DNA of 64,000 bases, taken from contig JAGTXZ010000011.1 of the NCBI GenBank assembly GCA_018398575.1, positions 2,666,001 through 2,730,000 of the forward strand. Reading direction: 5' to 3'. The DNA is from Ampelomyces quisqualis. Its lineage: Eukaryota; Ascomycota; Dothideomycetes; Pleosporales; Phaeosphaeriaceae. The notes under the pieces are model-generated. The model had not been told where the DNA came from. It saw only the letters and a list, made by a program, of their open reading frames with translations, and ran no database searches. The position numbers and the translations under genes were made by a program. Numbering within the stretch: the first letter of the stretch is position 1; every line of letters begins with the position of its first letter. Below are positions 10,758-19,547 of the stretch, piece by piece.

Positions 10758-11151
10758 ATGGCGTTGAGCGCCTACTTAAACAGTACGCCCGCCTTCAACC
10801 ACCCCCCCACCAGCCCTGCCCTTCTCCCCCACAACCATCCCCTACCCACCAACCCCCCAACACTAACCCACACCTCCAGAGCGCGTAACGGTCCTAACCC
10901 TCGACGGCCGCACGATGATCGGCACGCTCTTCTCCTGCGACGGCAGCATGAACCTCGTCCTCCAAGAAGCCGTCGAACGCATCATCCGGCCGCGCGAAGA
11001 AGAAGTGCCGTCGGAAGAAGTGCCGCTGGGACTGTATATTGTGCGGGGGGACAGTGTGGCGGTGGTGGGGAGGCTGGACGAGGAGCTGGACAAGAGCATT
11101 GATTGGACAAAGGTGCATGGGGAGGTTCTGGGAGGGACGAGACATAGCTGA
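10758..11151 (+). CDS. LSM8: U6 snRNA-associated Sm-like protein LSm8, 98 residues
   Basis: Exon 1 is 10758-10782, the intron 10783-10879 (97 bases, CT/CA-rich, ends CTCCAG), exon 2 10880-11151. The spliced protein starts MALSAYLNKRVTVLTLDGR. Sm1 motif: DGRTMIGTLFSCDGSMNLVL; Sm2 motif: LGLYIVRGDSVAVVG. The IVRGDxVAV form of Sm2 and the length (human LSm8 has 96 residues) separate LSm8 from the related LSm1. LSm8 closes the nuclear LSm2-8 ring that binds the U6 snRNA 3' end and supports splicing and nuclear RNA decay. The start is supported by the conserved first exon of only eight codons, a layout easily missed by simple ORF calling. Confidence 0.93.
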
Positions 11152-11521
11152 GGCGTGCGCGAAGGGTCGGTGATGTGGGATTTCTGGATTGAGGAAGATG
11201 GGGTTGGCCGGATGTGTGAAGAGTGGGGAGTGGACAAGGGCCAAGTGCACGCGCCCAGAGCGAAGGGCTAGCTGGTGTGGTTGCATTTGTTGGCATTTGT
11301 CTGGAATGAGGGAATGATACCCACGAAGAGTCGAAGAAAGCGCAGTATGTTCTTTTTGCTCTGATCTGCCATGTTACCTATGCTGACCGCTCAGAACACG
11401 ATTTTTGTTTGCCTATACCCATGTTGATATTTCGGAAGCGACAGATGCATCAGCTTAAACGCCATCCATGCATGTCAATCTGTCTTGACACTCTCCCACC
11501 TCAATCCGCCTCCCTCCCCAG
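11152..11521. other. Convergent 3' intergenic region
   Basis: About 370 bases between the convergent LSM8 and PITH genes; no feature I can support beyond presumed 3' UTRs. Confidence 0.4.
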
Positions 11522-12187
11522 CTACTGTACACTCCGCCCGACCCCCTGCCCAGTCCCCACAATGCTCTTATGATCACTTGGATTCGCCGCCGCTTCGTAC
11601 AGCACACTAACGGGCTCCTTGTTCAACCTCATGAAATCCCCTTTAAAGGCGAGATAACTCATGACCGTCTCGTCCTCCTCGCCGTTGCTCCAATTGTCCT
11701 CAAAGAACAGCGCCAGGCTCCTCGTCGTGTTGAAATAGGCGCGCTTCACAGGAATCTCCTGCACCTCCGAGGTTTGCGACACCGACAGTTCCTGGGTAGG
11801 CGATGCTTCGCACGCCATGTCAAAGTCCATGCCGTCGGCGTTGACGAATACTTTGAGCGTCTTGGGACACGAGGGCGCGGGCGACGTGCGCAGCAGGATC
11901 GAGTGCAGGCGCACCTGGCCTGTGAACGGCACGATGATGAGTAATTGTTCGTCTGCGCTGCTCTTCAGCTCCGGGTGAGGAGACAGGCGCTGGGCCCAGG
12001 TCTTTTGGCAGATGGCGCGGCCGCTGTTGGATTCATCTTCGTTGAGGGTGACGAGCTTGCCGAAGTCGATTTGTTCGTAGAGCAGGTTTTGGAGCACGGG
12101 GGTGATGTCGTCGCTGTGGTCGTGGCTGTGGTCGTCGCCGCCGTGCGAGTGGTGCTCGTCGTGGCAGTGCGAGTGGTCGTGAGACAT
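11522..12187 (-). CDS. PITH-domain protein, 221 residues
   Basis: The chosen ATG at 12187 gives MSHDHSHCHDEHHSHGG, a His-rich N-terminus like that of other PITH proteins (human PITHD1 also begins MSHGHSHGG); an in-frame ATG at 12277 would add a Pro-rich 30-residue leader with no match. The PITH (DUF1000) domain follows: YEQIDFGKLVTLNE, ADEQLLIIVPFTGQVRLHSI, LALFFEDNW and the C-terminal YEAAANPSDHK. The domain was defined as the C-terminal part of a thioredoxin-like protein that binds the 26S proteasome; stand-alone PITH proteins are cytosolic or nuclear and their role is not settled. Here there is no thioredoxin domain, so it is the stand-alone type. The His-rich leader could bind metal; that is inference. 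Confidence 0.88.
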   Translation of the reverse strand: MSHDHSHCHDEHHSHGGDDHSHDHSDDITPVLQNLLYEQIDFGKLVTLNEDESNSGRAICQKTWAQRLSPHPELKSSADEQLLIIVPFTGQVRLHSILLRTSPAPSCPKTLKVFVNADGMDFDMACEASPTQELSVSQTSEVQEIPVKRAYFNTTRSLALFFEDNWSNGEEDETVMSYLAFKGDFMRLNKEPVSVLYEAAANPSDHKSIVGTGQGVGRSVQ

Positions 12188-12514
12188 GGTGGATGGGATT
12201 GTTTGGTGGGTCGGTGACTTCGGTGGTGGTGGTGGAAGGTGGGGGCGGGGTAGCTTTGGGCGAGCTTGGGATCGCAAGCGTTCAGTGCTGCCAGGTACGA
12301 TCGGGTTGGGGGAGGGGAGGCGTTAGGGAGACAGTTTGGCGCACGGGATGAAGACGAGAGAGGTGTGGAAGCGACGAGTCAGCTGTGACGCGCTGCTGCA
12401 GACCGCAAATGCTGAGTTGCAGCCTCGATTCAGTGCACTGTGCCACCCCTCGAAAGACACCCCAACGCCGCGCTCTAATGCACTCCACGTACATGCCGGT
12501 GATGCTCGTCCTAA

Positions 12515-13265
12515 TCATGCCAGCATGGGCTGCGACGCCTGCTCAGCAGCACGTTCTCGTGCTCGTCTCGCCGCCCGGTCCTTCGCCACCTGTGCCTTTT
12601 CCTCTGGCGATAACCGTGGCTGCTCCTTGGGCGCAATGGGGAATTCCGTGTTGGCGACGGGCGGGTGGAGCTCGGCTTCGAGCGCCTCAAGCTCGTCCTC
12701 GACTTCGTCTTCGTCCTGGTTGGACATCTTGTTCGCGAGGAGGTCTGATATTTCCTGCGGGCAAGTGCGTCAGTGCATGAGCATGCAGCGTCAGGGCTAG
12801 CGGTGCTGACCTCTTGGTACGCTCTCGCCTCCTCGTTGTCGGCAAGCAGCTTCTCCACATTCTCCATGCCGCCCATTTCCTTGTGGATCTCCTTGAGCAC
12901 CGCAGTACCCTGTTGGAGGCCATAGAGAACATCTTTTTGCACCAGCGCGAACTCGACGTCGCTCGTCAGCTGTTCGAGCTGCGCCAGCTGCGCATCCGTC
13001 TTCGATAGCAGCGATTCCTGGTACTTCTTCCGCCGGAGCGCAAGCTTCGCTTTTTCCATCTGCCCTTTCGCTAGACACTCTTTGGCGATCTCCTTCTCGC
13101 GATCGGTCAGGACGGTAATGCGCTTCTGGTATTGCCGCAGCTTATCGCGCTGGTTCTTCATATCCAGGATCGCCCTGACCTGTCAATATATGAGGCGCCA
13201 TATTGTTGTGAGATCGCATACTTGTCCTGGGCGGATACCTTGTTCGAGCTGCTAGAGTTCCCCAT
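12515..13265 (-). CDS. VPS20: ESCRT-III subunit Vps20/CHMP6, three exons, 215 residues
   Basis: Exons on the minus strand are 13265-13222, 13174-12811 and 12754-12515; introns of 47 and 56 bases. The spliced frame is 648 bases. The start MGNSSSSNKVSAQDK has Gly2 followed by Ser6, an N-myristoylation signal as in Vps20/CHMP6. A basic helical region (ILDMKNQRDKLRQYQKR...REKEIAKECLAKGQMEKAKLALRRKK) is the Snf7-family core, then an acidic helix (DEDEVEDELEALEAEL) and a C-terminal stretch with FPIAP and PRLSPEE that would serve as a MIM-type tail. Vps20 nucleates Snf7 polymers on endosomes after ESCRT-II and is needed for multivesicular-body sorting. Length fits the family (yeast about 221). The short first exon is secured by the myristoylation motif and by frame. 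Confidence 0.92.
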
Positions 13266-13604
13266 GGTGTTGCAAACCCCATGAGCTCCGAGGCATGGCA
13301 TGAGGCCTCGCGTGCTCAGGCGGCGCTGCCTTGCTTCACGTGCGGGCCGAAGATAAGCCGAGGCTAGCGATCCCTTATCGATAAGACCTGGATAGAACTT
13401 TTTTGTGGACTACTCGCACATGTACTCGGTATGCTTCTGGTGCAGAGATTACATGTGCATTCTGATACTTTCCGGCCCTGCTGCTAGTCCACCAACATTT
13501 TGTGGTCAATTGCGGACCACGACGATCGGTATACCACCGTAGGGCCTCAGTCACCAGGATTCCTGTGAGCCTCATGTAGCCTCCAGGCTACTATCACAGT
13601 TGCC
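13266..13604. promoter_or_regulatory. Shared upstream region of divergent VPS20 and RIX7
   Basis: About 340 bases separate the two divergent start codons, so both promoters must lie here. I see no TATA box or defined site. Confidence 0.5.
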
Positions 13605-15884
13605 ATGGTCTCAAAAAACCGGCCGTCGCTCCAGGCGGGTCTCGATAAGGAAGTGTACCAGATTGTGCGCAAGTATCTCGACGATAAGAATGAGTCTCCT
13701 CTCAAGTTGCGCCCCTCAACCATTTACGACTGGATTTCGCGCTCAAACTCAAGCTTGAAAAGGCGGTCAAAGAAGCAGTTGGAAGACAGTATCGAGCGCG
13801 TTATCGACGTCATCCGGGAGGACGAAAGTGGCGAAGACGAAGACGAAATGGCCGATCTTGAAGGAGATTTCGCGGGAAATCTTGAGGAGAAGTATCTGAA
13901 GGATAGATCCGGCGACTGGATGAACAAGCAAATCGTCAACCAGTGGGCCACGAAAGATTCAGCGCCTACCAACGGGGAGAAGTCCGAAAAGAGTAAGAAG
14001 CGAGATGGGAAGAAGGCGGATGGCGAGAGGGAGAGCAAGAGGCAGAAAAAGGCACCAGCTCCAGAGACAACCATCGCAACCGCGGCGCCTACCGGACTAA
14101 GTCTGAGAGATCTAGGTGGCGTCGACAGTGTCATTGACCAACTGACGGAGCATCTGGTGCTGCCGCTACTCAGCCCCGAAGAATACACCAGCCAAAAGCT
14201 ACCTATACCCCGCGGCATTCTCCTTCATGGCCCTCCTGGCTGTGGAAAAACCGTCATCTGCAAGGCCTTCGCTGCGACACTGGGGGTTCCCTTCATCGAG
14301 ATTTTGGGACCTTCCGTTGTCTCTGGCATGTCTGGAGAGTCGGAGAAACAAATCAGGGAACATTTCGACAAGGCAAAAGAAGTAGCGCCATGTTTAATTT
14401 TCATTGACGAGATCGATGTCATAGCGCCCAAAAGAGACAGTGCACAGAGTCAAATGGAGAAGCGCATAGTCGCGCAGATGTTGATTTCAATGGACGGCCT
14501 AGCAATGGAAGGCAACGACGGCAAACCTGTCATAGTTTTGGCAGCCACAAATCGTCCGGACAGTATTGACCCGGCACTTCGAAGAGGAGGACGTTTCGAT
14601 ACCGAGATCAATATGGGAGTTCCCGACGAGCCAATGCGAGAGCAGATCATGAGAGCCCTTACTCGCGAGCTCGTTCTTGCGGACGACATCGACTTTCCCG
14701 CCCTGGCGAAGAAGACCGCAGGTTTCGTCGGTGCTGATCTCAAGGACCTAGTCAGTAAAGCAGGGACTTGGTCTATGGATCGGTATCGCATGGCACTCGC
14801 GCAACAGGCTGCAGACGCGGAAACACAGCTCATGGACATCGACGGTAGACCAGCACCTCCCACGGCTAATGGCGCAGTGGATCGGGCGGAGAGATTGATC
14901 CGCAGAGTTCTCGACAAAGATGCCGAGCGACCCGTTGGCTTTGAGCAAAGAGTCATCGCAATGAATGCTTTTACTGCAGTTTTACCGGCTATTGTGCCTT
15001 CATCGAAGCGAGAAGGTTTCGCAACTGTACCCGACACGACTTGGAGCCACGTCGGCGCTCTTCAGCGCGTGCGTGAAGAGCTTGAGATGGCCATCGTTGA
15101 GCCCATCAAACATTCAACACGCTTTACCACTGTCGGAATCACGACCCCAGCTGGTGTTTTGCTGTGGGGCCCACCTGGATGTGGTAAAACACTACTGGCA
15201 AAGGCTGTCGCGTCGGAGTCAAAAGCGAACTTCATCAGCGTGAAGGGGCCAGAACTGATCAACAAGGTAAGTCATAATAATCATCTAATCCTCGCGTCTA
15301 TGTCTAACACTGCTCAGTACGTTGGCGAGTCCGAACGTGCAATCCGGCAAGTCTTCCAGCGCGCCCGATCTTCCATGCCCTGCATTGTGTTCTTCGACGA
15401 GATCGATGCGCTTGCACCGAAACGTAGCAGCGAATTGCACGAAGCCTCGACGCGGGTAGTCAACACCCTACTCACCGAACTCGACGGCCTCGGGGTTCGC
15501 GAGGGAATCTACATCATCGCCGCAACCAACCGACCCGATATGATTGACGAAGCAATGTTGCGTCCCGGCCGGCTCGAGACATGTCTCTATATCGAATTGC
15601 CCAAGGCAGAAGAACGCGTGGAAATACTGCGGGCATTGCTGCGCCAGAAACCTATGCTCAATCCTGAGCTGGCAAAATTCGGCGCAAGAGATGAATGCGC
15701 AAAGTTCTCTGGCGCAGATCTGGGCGCGCTGATCCGTCGAGCGGGCCAAGCGGCAATTCGACGAAACTCGCAGGTTGTTGAAGAAGTCGATCTTATCGAA
15801 GGCGCGAAGCGCGTCCGGCCTAGCGTGGACGACGCTGGGAAGTACGAGAAGCTGAAGGAGAAGTTGGATGCGATGACGTGGTAA
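13605..15884 (+). CDS. RIX7: Rix7/NVL-type AAA ATPase, 742 residues
   Basis: Two exons, 13605-15266 and 15318-15884, around a 51-base intron. The intron is a multiple of three and has no stop, so the unspliced frame is open too, but removal restores the canonical ELINKYVGESERAIRQ. N-terminal domain with LDKEVYQIVRKYL (about 13-25), acidic then Lys-rich linker (nuclear/nucleolar type) to about 160, then two AAA modules. D1: GPPGCGKT near 209, Walker B LIFIDEIDVIAPKRD, AATNRPDSIDPALRR. D2: GPPGCGKT near 522, Walker B IVFFDEIDALAPKR, AATNRPDMIDEAMLRPGR. Rix7 strips factors from pre-60S particles in the nucleolus and is essential in yeast. The RxGG arginine region of D1 (RRGGRFD) and RPGR of D2 match the family. 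Cdc48 and Pex6 are excluded by the N-terminus and the charged linker. Confidence 0.95.
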   Translation: MVSKNRPSLQAGLDKEVYQIVRKYLDDKNESPLKLRPSTIYDWISRSNSSLKRRSKKQLEDSIERVIDVIREDESGEDEDEMADLEGDFAGNLEEKYLKDRSGDWMNKQIVNQWATKDSAPTNGEKSEKSKKRDGKKADGERESKRQKKAPAPETTIATAAPTGLSLRDLGGVDSVIDQLTEHLVLPLLSPEEYTSQKLPIPRGILLHGPPGCGKTVICKAFAATLGVPFIEILGPSVVSGMSGESEKQIREHFDKAKEVAPCLIFIDEIDVIAPKRDSAQSQMEKRIVAQMLISMDGLAMEGNDGKPVIVLAATNRPDSIDPALRRGGRFDTEINMGVPDEPMREQIMRALTRELVLADDIDFPALAKKTAGFVGADLKDLVSKAGTWSMDRYRMALAQQAADAETQLMDIDGRPAPPTANGAVDRAERLIRRVLDKDAERPVGFEQRVIAMNAFTAVLPAIVPSSKREGFATVPDTTWSHVGALQRVREELEMAIVEPIKHSTRFTTVGITTPAGVLLWGPPGCGKTLLAKAVASESKANFISVKGPELINKVSHNNHLILASMSNTAQYVGESERAIRQVFQRARSSMPCIVFFDEIDALAPKRSSELHEASTRVVNTLLTELDGLGVREGIYIIAATNRPDMIDEAMLRPGRLETCLYIELPKAEERVEILRALLRQKPMLNPELAKFGARDECAKFSGADLGALIRRAGQAAIRRNSQVVEEVDLIEGAKRVRPSVDDAGKYEKLKEKLDAMTW

Positions 15885-16121
15885 AGGATGGTACGAAAGC
15901 ATTCTTCAGTTTTGTTCAGTATGACGTGGACGTAAGAGTGAGGTGTTTAGCATGGCCATTCGTTTCTGATTTGATCCCATTCCAACCCCTCCGCCTTCCA
16001 CTCTGATTTTGAGTGAAGAGCCGAGTCCTACGCCTATTTTCCAAGCATGCTGCATACGCTCGCCACAACAACTCGGAATTTGTGCGCCTCGAGGAACCCT
16101 CATTCCCCTGACAAACACCCT

Positions 16122-16394
16122 TCACCGTCGTAACTTCCTCACCCACGCCCCCCACCTCCCCCTCCATCCCCCCCTCTCCTCTCCTATTCCTTCTTCTCCC
16201 ACCCCCAACATCTTCAATCTAACACATTCCCAACACTCCCCGCTCACATCTTCCTTGTACTTGAGTCGGTACCGCCGACATGTCCTCCCCGTGTCCGGGA
16301 TCCTGTGGGACGGGATAATCACGCTGCAGTAGTCCCAGCGGAGGAAGCGCGTGTGTGTGCACGGATGGAAGCGGAGATGGATTTCTGTGCACAT
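16122..16394 (-). CDS. Small Cys-motif protein, 90 residues
   Basis: I do not recognise a named family. From the ATG at 16394 the protein begins MCTEIHLRFHPCTHTRFLRWDYC, then has a C-R-R-Y and a C-x-x-C (GECWEC) pair before a Gly/Arg-rich tail. The spacing of an early C-x9-C-x-H, a Trp followed by Cys, and a late C-x2-C recalls small fungal zinc-binding-like proteins and also the gene 700 bases away on the same strand. The frame is open upstream to 16790, but that part is low-complexity Pro/His/Ser and I take it as untranslated. Confidence 0.5.
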   Translation of the reverse strand: MCTEIHLRFHPCTHTRFLRWDYCSVIIPSHRIPDTGRTCRRYRLKYKEDVSGECWECVRLKMLGVGEEGIGEERGGWRGRWGAWVRKLRR

Positions 16395-17095
16395 TGCCTT
16401 GATAGCGTGTTGTGATTGGGAAGATGGGTGAAAGAGTGAAGAAATGTCAGGGGCGGGGGAGTTTGAGGAAGAGGGGGGGGGATGTTGCGGGGAGTGATGG
16501 ACGATGTTGGGAACTAGGTTCATTGTGGAAGGATCATGGAGCTCTACAGCCACTGGTATCACTTGGTGAATGGATTTAGCGGGACGATAAAGGCTGGTTT
16601 TAGTGGTTGGGTTGGGTGGTGGCGGGACTTGGTGATATGGGATGGAGTGGAGAAAAGACTGGCAGCAGGTCAACCGACCATGGGTTGTGCCTCCGTTGAC
16701 TTGGCTGATGACTTGTGGTTTCTGGTGACCATGTTGAAAACCCAGTTTTTCGCGAGATGTGGGTCTTTTGCGCCACTTGCACTTCATCATTACATCCTTT
16801 TCCTCTTCACCTTGCCCTGCTCTCGATCCCTCTTAAACTCCGTGTCGTTTTGCTCTTCTGCTGCTTCAAGATGGTCGATTCGCGCAATTTTAGCATGATT
16901 TCATGTGTCGTAAGGGGCGATTTGCAAAGGATCTAATATACTCATCGCAGCAGCCAAGTTCCATACTCAATTCATAGGGTTTACAGTGACCCTCCGCTCA
17001 CTGGCATTACGTAGTTCAGCTCGATCGAGGGTTCCAGTATTTACATCGAAGTCGCTTCTCGCGTTGAGAATAACCTAGGAAATTGTACAAATCTA
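16395..17095. other. Intergenic region, nothing firm
   Basis: About 700 bases containing the presumed 5' region of the small Cys-motif gene, including a purine-rich run with nine consecutive G near 16,480. No other feature I can support. Confidence 0.4.
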
Positions 17096-17800
17096 TCAAT
17101 AGAACCCCCGCCGCTCGTTCATCTCTTTCTCCAATGCTGTCAATCCCCCATCACCACCTATCGCACTCTCTGGATGTCCTAGAATGATCGCCTGCCTCGC
17201 GCCCAGTAGCACTCCATTGACTTCGTCATCCAGCGGAACAGTCAAATCATCATCGCGCTCCCCACCCGCATCGCCCTCACCCTTCAAGAACTTCTCGAAC
17301 GCGCCGGTACCTCGGATACTACCCGTTTTATCATACCTCACCAACATGGACCGCATATCCTCTATCCAGCGCTTACACGTCTTACATACGTCCATTTCAC
17401 GGCTAACGTGCGTGCGCTTACACGGCTGCGCACACCTCACAGCAACAAGCTGATGGTCTGGCAGCGTCGCGTAATTCAGCGCCACGCCAGGCGTCACTAT
17501 CGGCGCAACATACGAGCCCCCACTCGACACTGAATCACGTGGCGTTCCTGACCTACCAGGAACCCTGCGCCGCGATCCAGTCGTATTGGATCGAGAAAGC
17601 GACCAGAAGCGACGCATAGATGAAGTGCGCTTGGGCGGCGCGAAGAAACTCCCCGTGGTGGGCGAGGTAATGGTCGGAGAAGTAGGGCCGCGCAGGTCGT
17701 TTAGACGCTGGAGCGCAACGTCGCATAAGGTCCATGGAGCCGTGTGAGATGCTCCAATGTGCCCGCATCCATTGTGACTTGTGTAGTTGTGGAAACACAT
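17096..17800 (-). CDS. Cys-motif protein, 234 residues
   Basis: Single-exon frame. I chose the ATG at 17800 because MCFHNYTSHNGCGHIGAS looks like a true N-terminus; the frame is open to 18013 but that leader is a His/Ser/Pro-rich non-conserved stretch. Pattern: C2, a CGH, then PWTLCDVAL, and after a Ser/Thr/Arg-rich linker (SFFAPPKRTSSMRRFWS) a second cluster VRCAQPCKRTHVSREMDVCKTCKRW. This C-x-x-x-C ... C-x-x-C arrangement suggests metal binding; fungal genomes have many such short proteins of unknown role. The C-terminal third is acidic and ends NERRGFY. It is the last intact gene before the transposon block, which starts about 600 bases upstream of it. Confidence 0.6.
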   Translation of the reverse strand: MCFHNYTSHNGCGHIGASHTAPWTLCDVALQRLNDLRGPTSPTITSPTTGSFFAPPKRTSSMRRFWSLSRSNTTGSRRRVPGRSGTPRDSVSSGGSYVAPIVTPGVALNYATLPDHQLVAVRCAQPCKRTHVSREMDVCKTCKRWIEDMRSMLVRYDKTGSIRGTGAFEKFLKGEGDAGGERDDDLTVPLDDEVNGVLLGARQAIILGHPESAIGGDGGLTALEKEMNERRGFY

Positions 17801-18429
17801 GGCAATGTTACTAAAGTTGTAACGATGACGTAGTGCGTGCCGGGTAGGTCGGGTGTGTTGTGCAGAGCTAATGCAGGGATGAGATCTGGGGTGCACGAAC
17901 GAAAATACCCTGAAGCTACGGAGTAAAGGCTGTGTAGACTTGCTGGGAGAAGTGAATAGATAATGCACATGATGAGGTGGAGTATATAACACGCGAAATG
18001 TGTGTGTTGTCACTGTTCTGATTCACGCACTCGTGATCCGACTGTGGCTTGTTTCGGGAGCGCTTAGCGGTGAGTGATTTGCACCAGGATGCGGGCCTTT
18101 AAGTATCACATCACGTGCTGTGTGCAACGTGGCAGCGGCCGTGATTCAAGCGTGACTGATCTCGAAGCTCCACTGAACAATACACCGGGGTATCGCAAGT
18201 TGTTTCAGTTACTTGGCTGTGATAAATGGATCTTGTGTTGGTACCCGTAGGCGCCTATTTCTAGTTAGGACGTCAAGCCAATAGGATCTAGGCTTGGCAT
18301 CATTTCGGGCATAGTAATGATGGTCAGAGATTTCCTTGGCGCGTTTCTCTCTTGCATCGAGGCATTGTAGCAGACATCCTCTTATGTTGTTAAATTTCAC
18401 AGACTCTCCGTCTACTGCGGCACAAATAC
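17801..18429. other. Intergenic boundary between gene DNA and the AT-rich block
   Basis: No gene I can support. Base composition is still that of normal gene DNA up to about 18,420, after which TpA-rich, TpG/CpA-poor sequence begins abruptly. Confidence 0.5.
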
Positions 18430-18915
18430 GGTGTAAAATACCCCGCCTGGAATCATGTTAAAATACACCGCATAATTCCCTATAGAAACACCGCATCGGC
18501 AGGTGTATTTACATAATCTAGGTAAAATTTACACAGGTATATTGGTGTAGTATTTATCTTGACTTAGGTAAGTTATTTGCGTTTACCTTTGCATTTATCT
18601 ACTACACCTCTTTCTCCTTCCCCTCTACTACTAATTAATATCTGTTAGTTGCTACGTACGCACCTAAAAATCCAGGGTTTGCAGGTGCACAAGAGAGAGA
18701 GAGAGAGAAAGAGAAAACGTAGAAGAATAAGGAAGATAGAGAGTAGTTAAGAATACCGTAAGCAAGAAAAACGCTAACTATAGTAGTAAACACTAAAATC
18801 GTACATAATAATAAGAGTCTAAGGTAAAAAGACACAGTACCTTTGTAAATCTCTGTTGGTAAGGTGTATACTTACACCGCGCTAGGTATTTAACATCGCA
18901 TTTGTACCTTAGTGC
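18430..18915. repeat. Left copy of an outer direct repeat (LTR-like)
   Basis: This roughly 485-base segment aligns in the same orientation with 19,273-19,306 plus 49,836-50,336, that is, with a second copy split by insertion of element A. Shared landmarks are GTGTAA(A/T)ATACC near the start, CATA(A/G)TCTAGGTAAA, an AAA(A)ATC(C/T)AGGGTTT(T/G) motif followed by a purine-rich tract, AAACACTAAAAT and CGCTAGGT near the end. The left copy is less mutated, the right copy carries more C-to-T and G-to-A changes. They may be the LTRs of a very short element (about 360 bases between copies) or tandem solo LTRs; ends were set by eye. Confidence 0.55.
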
Positions 18916-19306
18916 GCCAGGGCCTAAGGGTACCAAACAGAGTCTTATAAGATACAGCAGCTGCGAATTCACGATATTAATAGTTTGCCAATTACAAATT
19001 GTTACTTTGTCAAGTAATTTGATGTAGTAAGCAAAGCTCCTGCAGAGATACTATTCGGCTTAAGTACAGTTTCAAAAGCATAAATGTTATTTGTAAGGCA
19101 AATATTACGATCTCTACAGCAGATCTGCAGCCTCTAGGCATACGCTCTATCGAAACGTCTCTTAGCAAAATTATTACACATATAAAAGTCTAAACACTCT
19201 AACCTATCTATACACACAATTCTCTAAGGTTGCCTAGCAAAGTATATTAAAATACACTGCAGTACAGATGTAGTGTAATATACCCTACTAAAACTTATGT
19301 TAAAAC

Positions 19307-19547
19307 TGTAATAGGCTGCCGCCTAGTTAGTCCTTAGTTACAGAAAAACCTTGGCCCTCTAAGCTGGAACACCAAAAACGTTCTAGACTAGAACACTAAA
19401 AACGTTCTAGACTAAAATACTAAAAACGTTCTAGCCTAGAACACTAAAATCCTTTAGACTATAAAAACCCTTTAGGTAGCAATTAGAATAGAACACAAAT
19501 TTACGTCTCTATTTCCTAGCAACTACTCTTAGGGTCTGCCCCTTACA
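19307..19547 (+). repeat. Element A 5' LTR
   Basis: 241 bases, TG...CA ends. It holds an internal array of three units with core ACACTAAAAACGTTCTAGAC. The matching 3' LTR differs mostly by C/T and G/A transitions. Confidence 0.9.

Noticed and set aside
10443..11296. Minus-strand frames over LSM8
   Set aside because: They are shadows of the GC-rich LSM8 coding sequence and its intron, with no protein features of their own.
14450..15037. 195-codon minus-strand frame inside RIX7
   Set aside because: It is the antisense shadow of the D1 ATPase region of an unmistakable gene.
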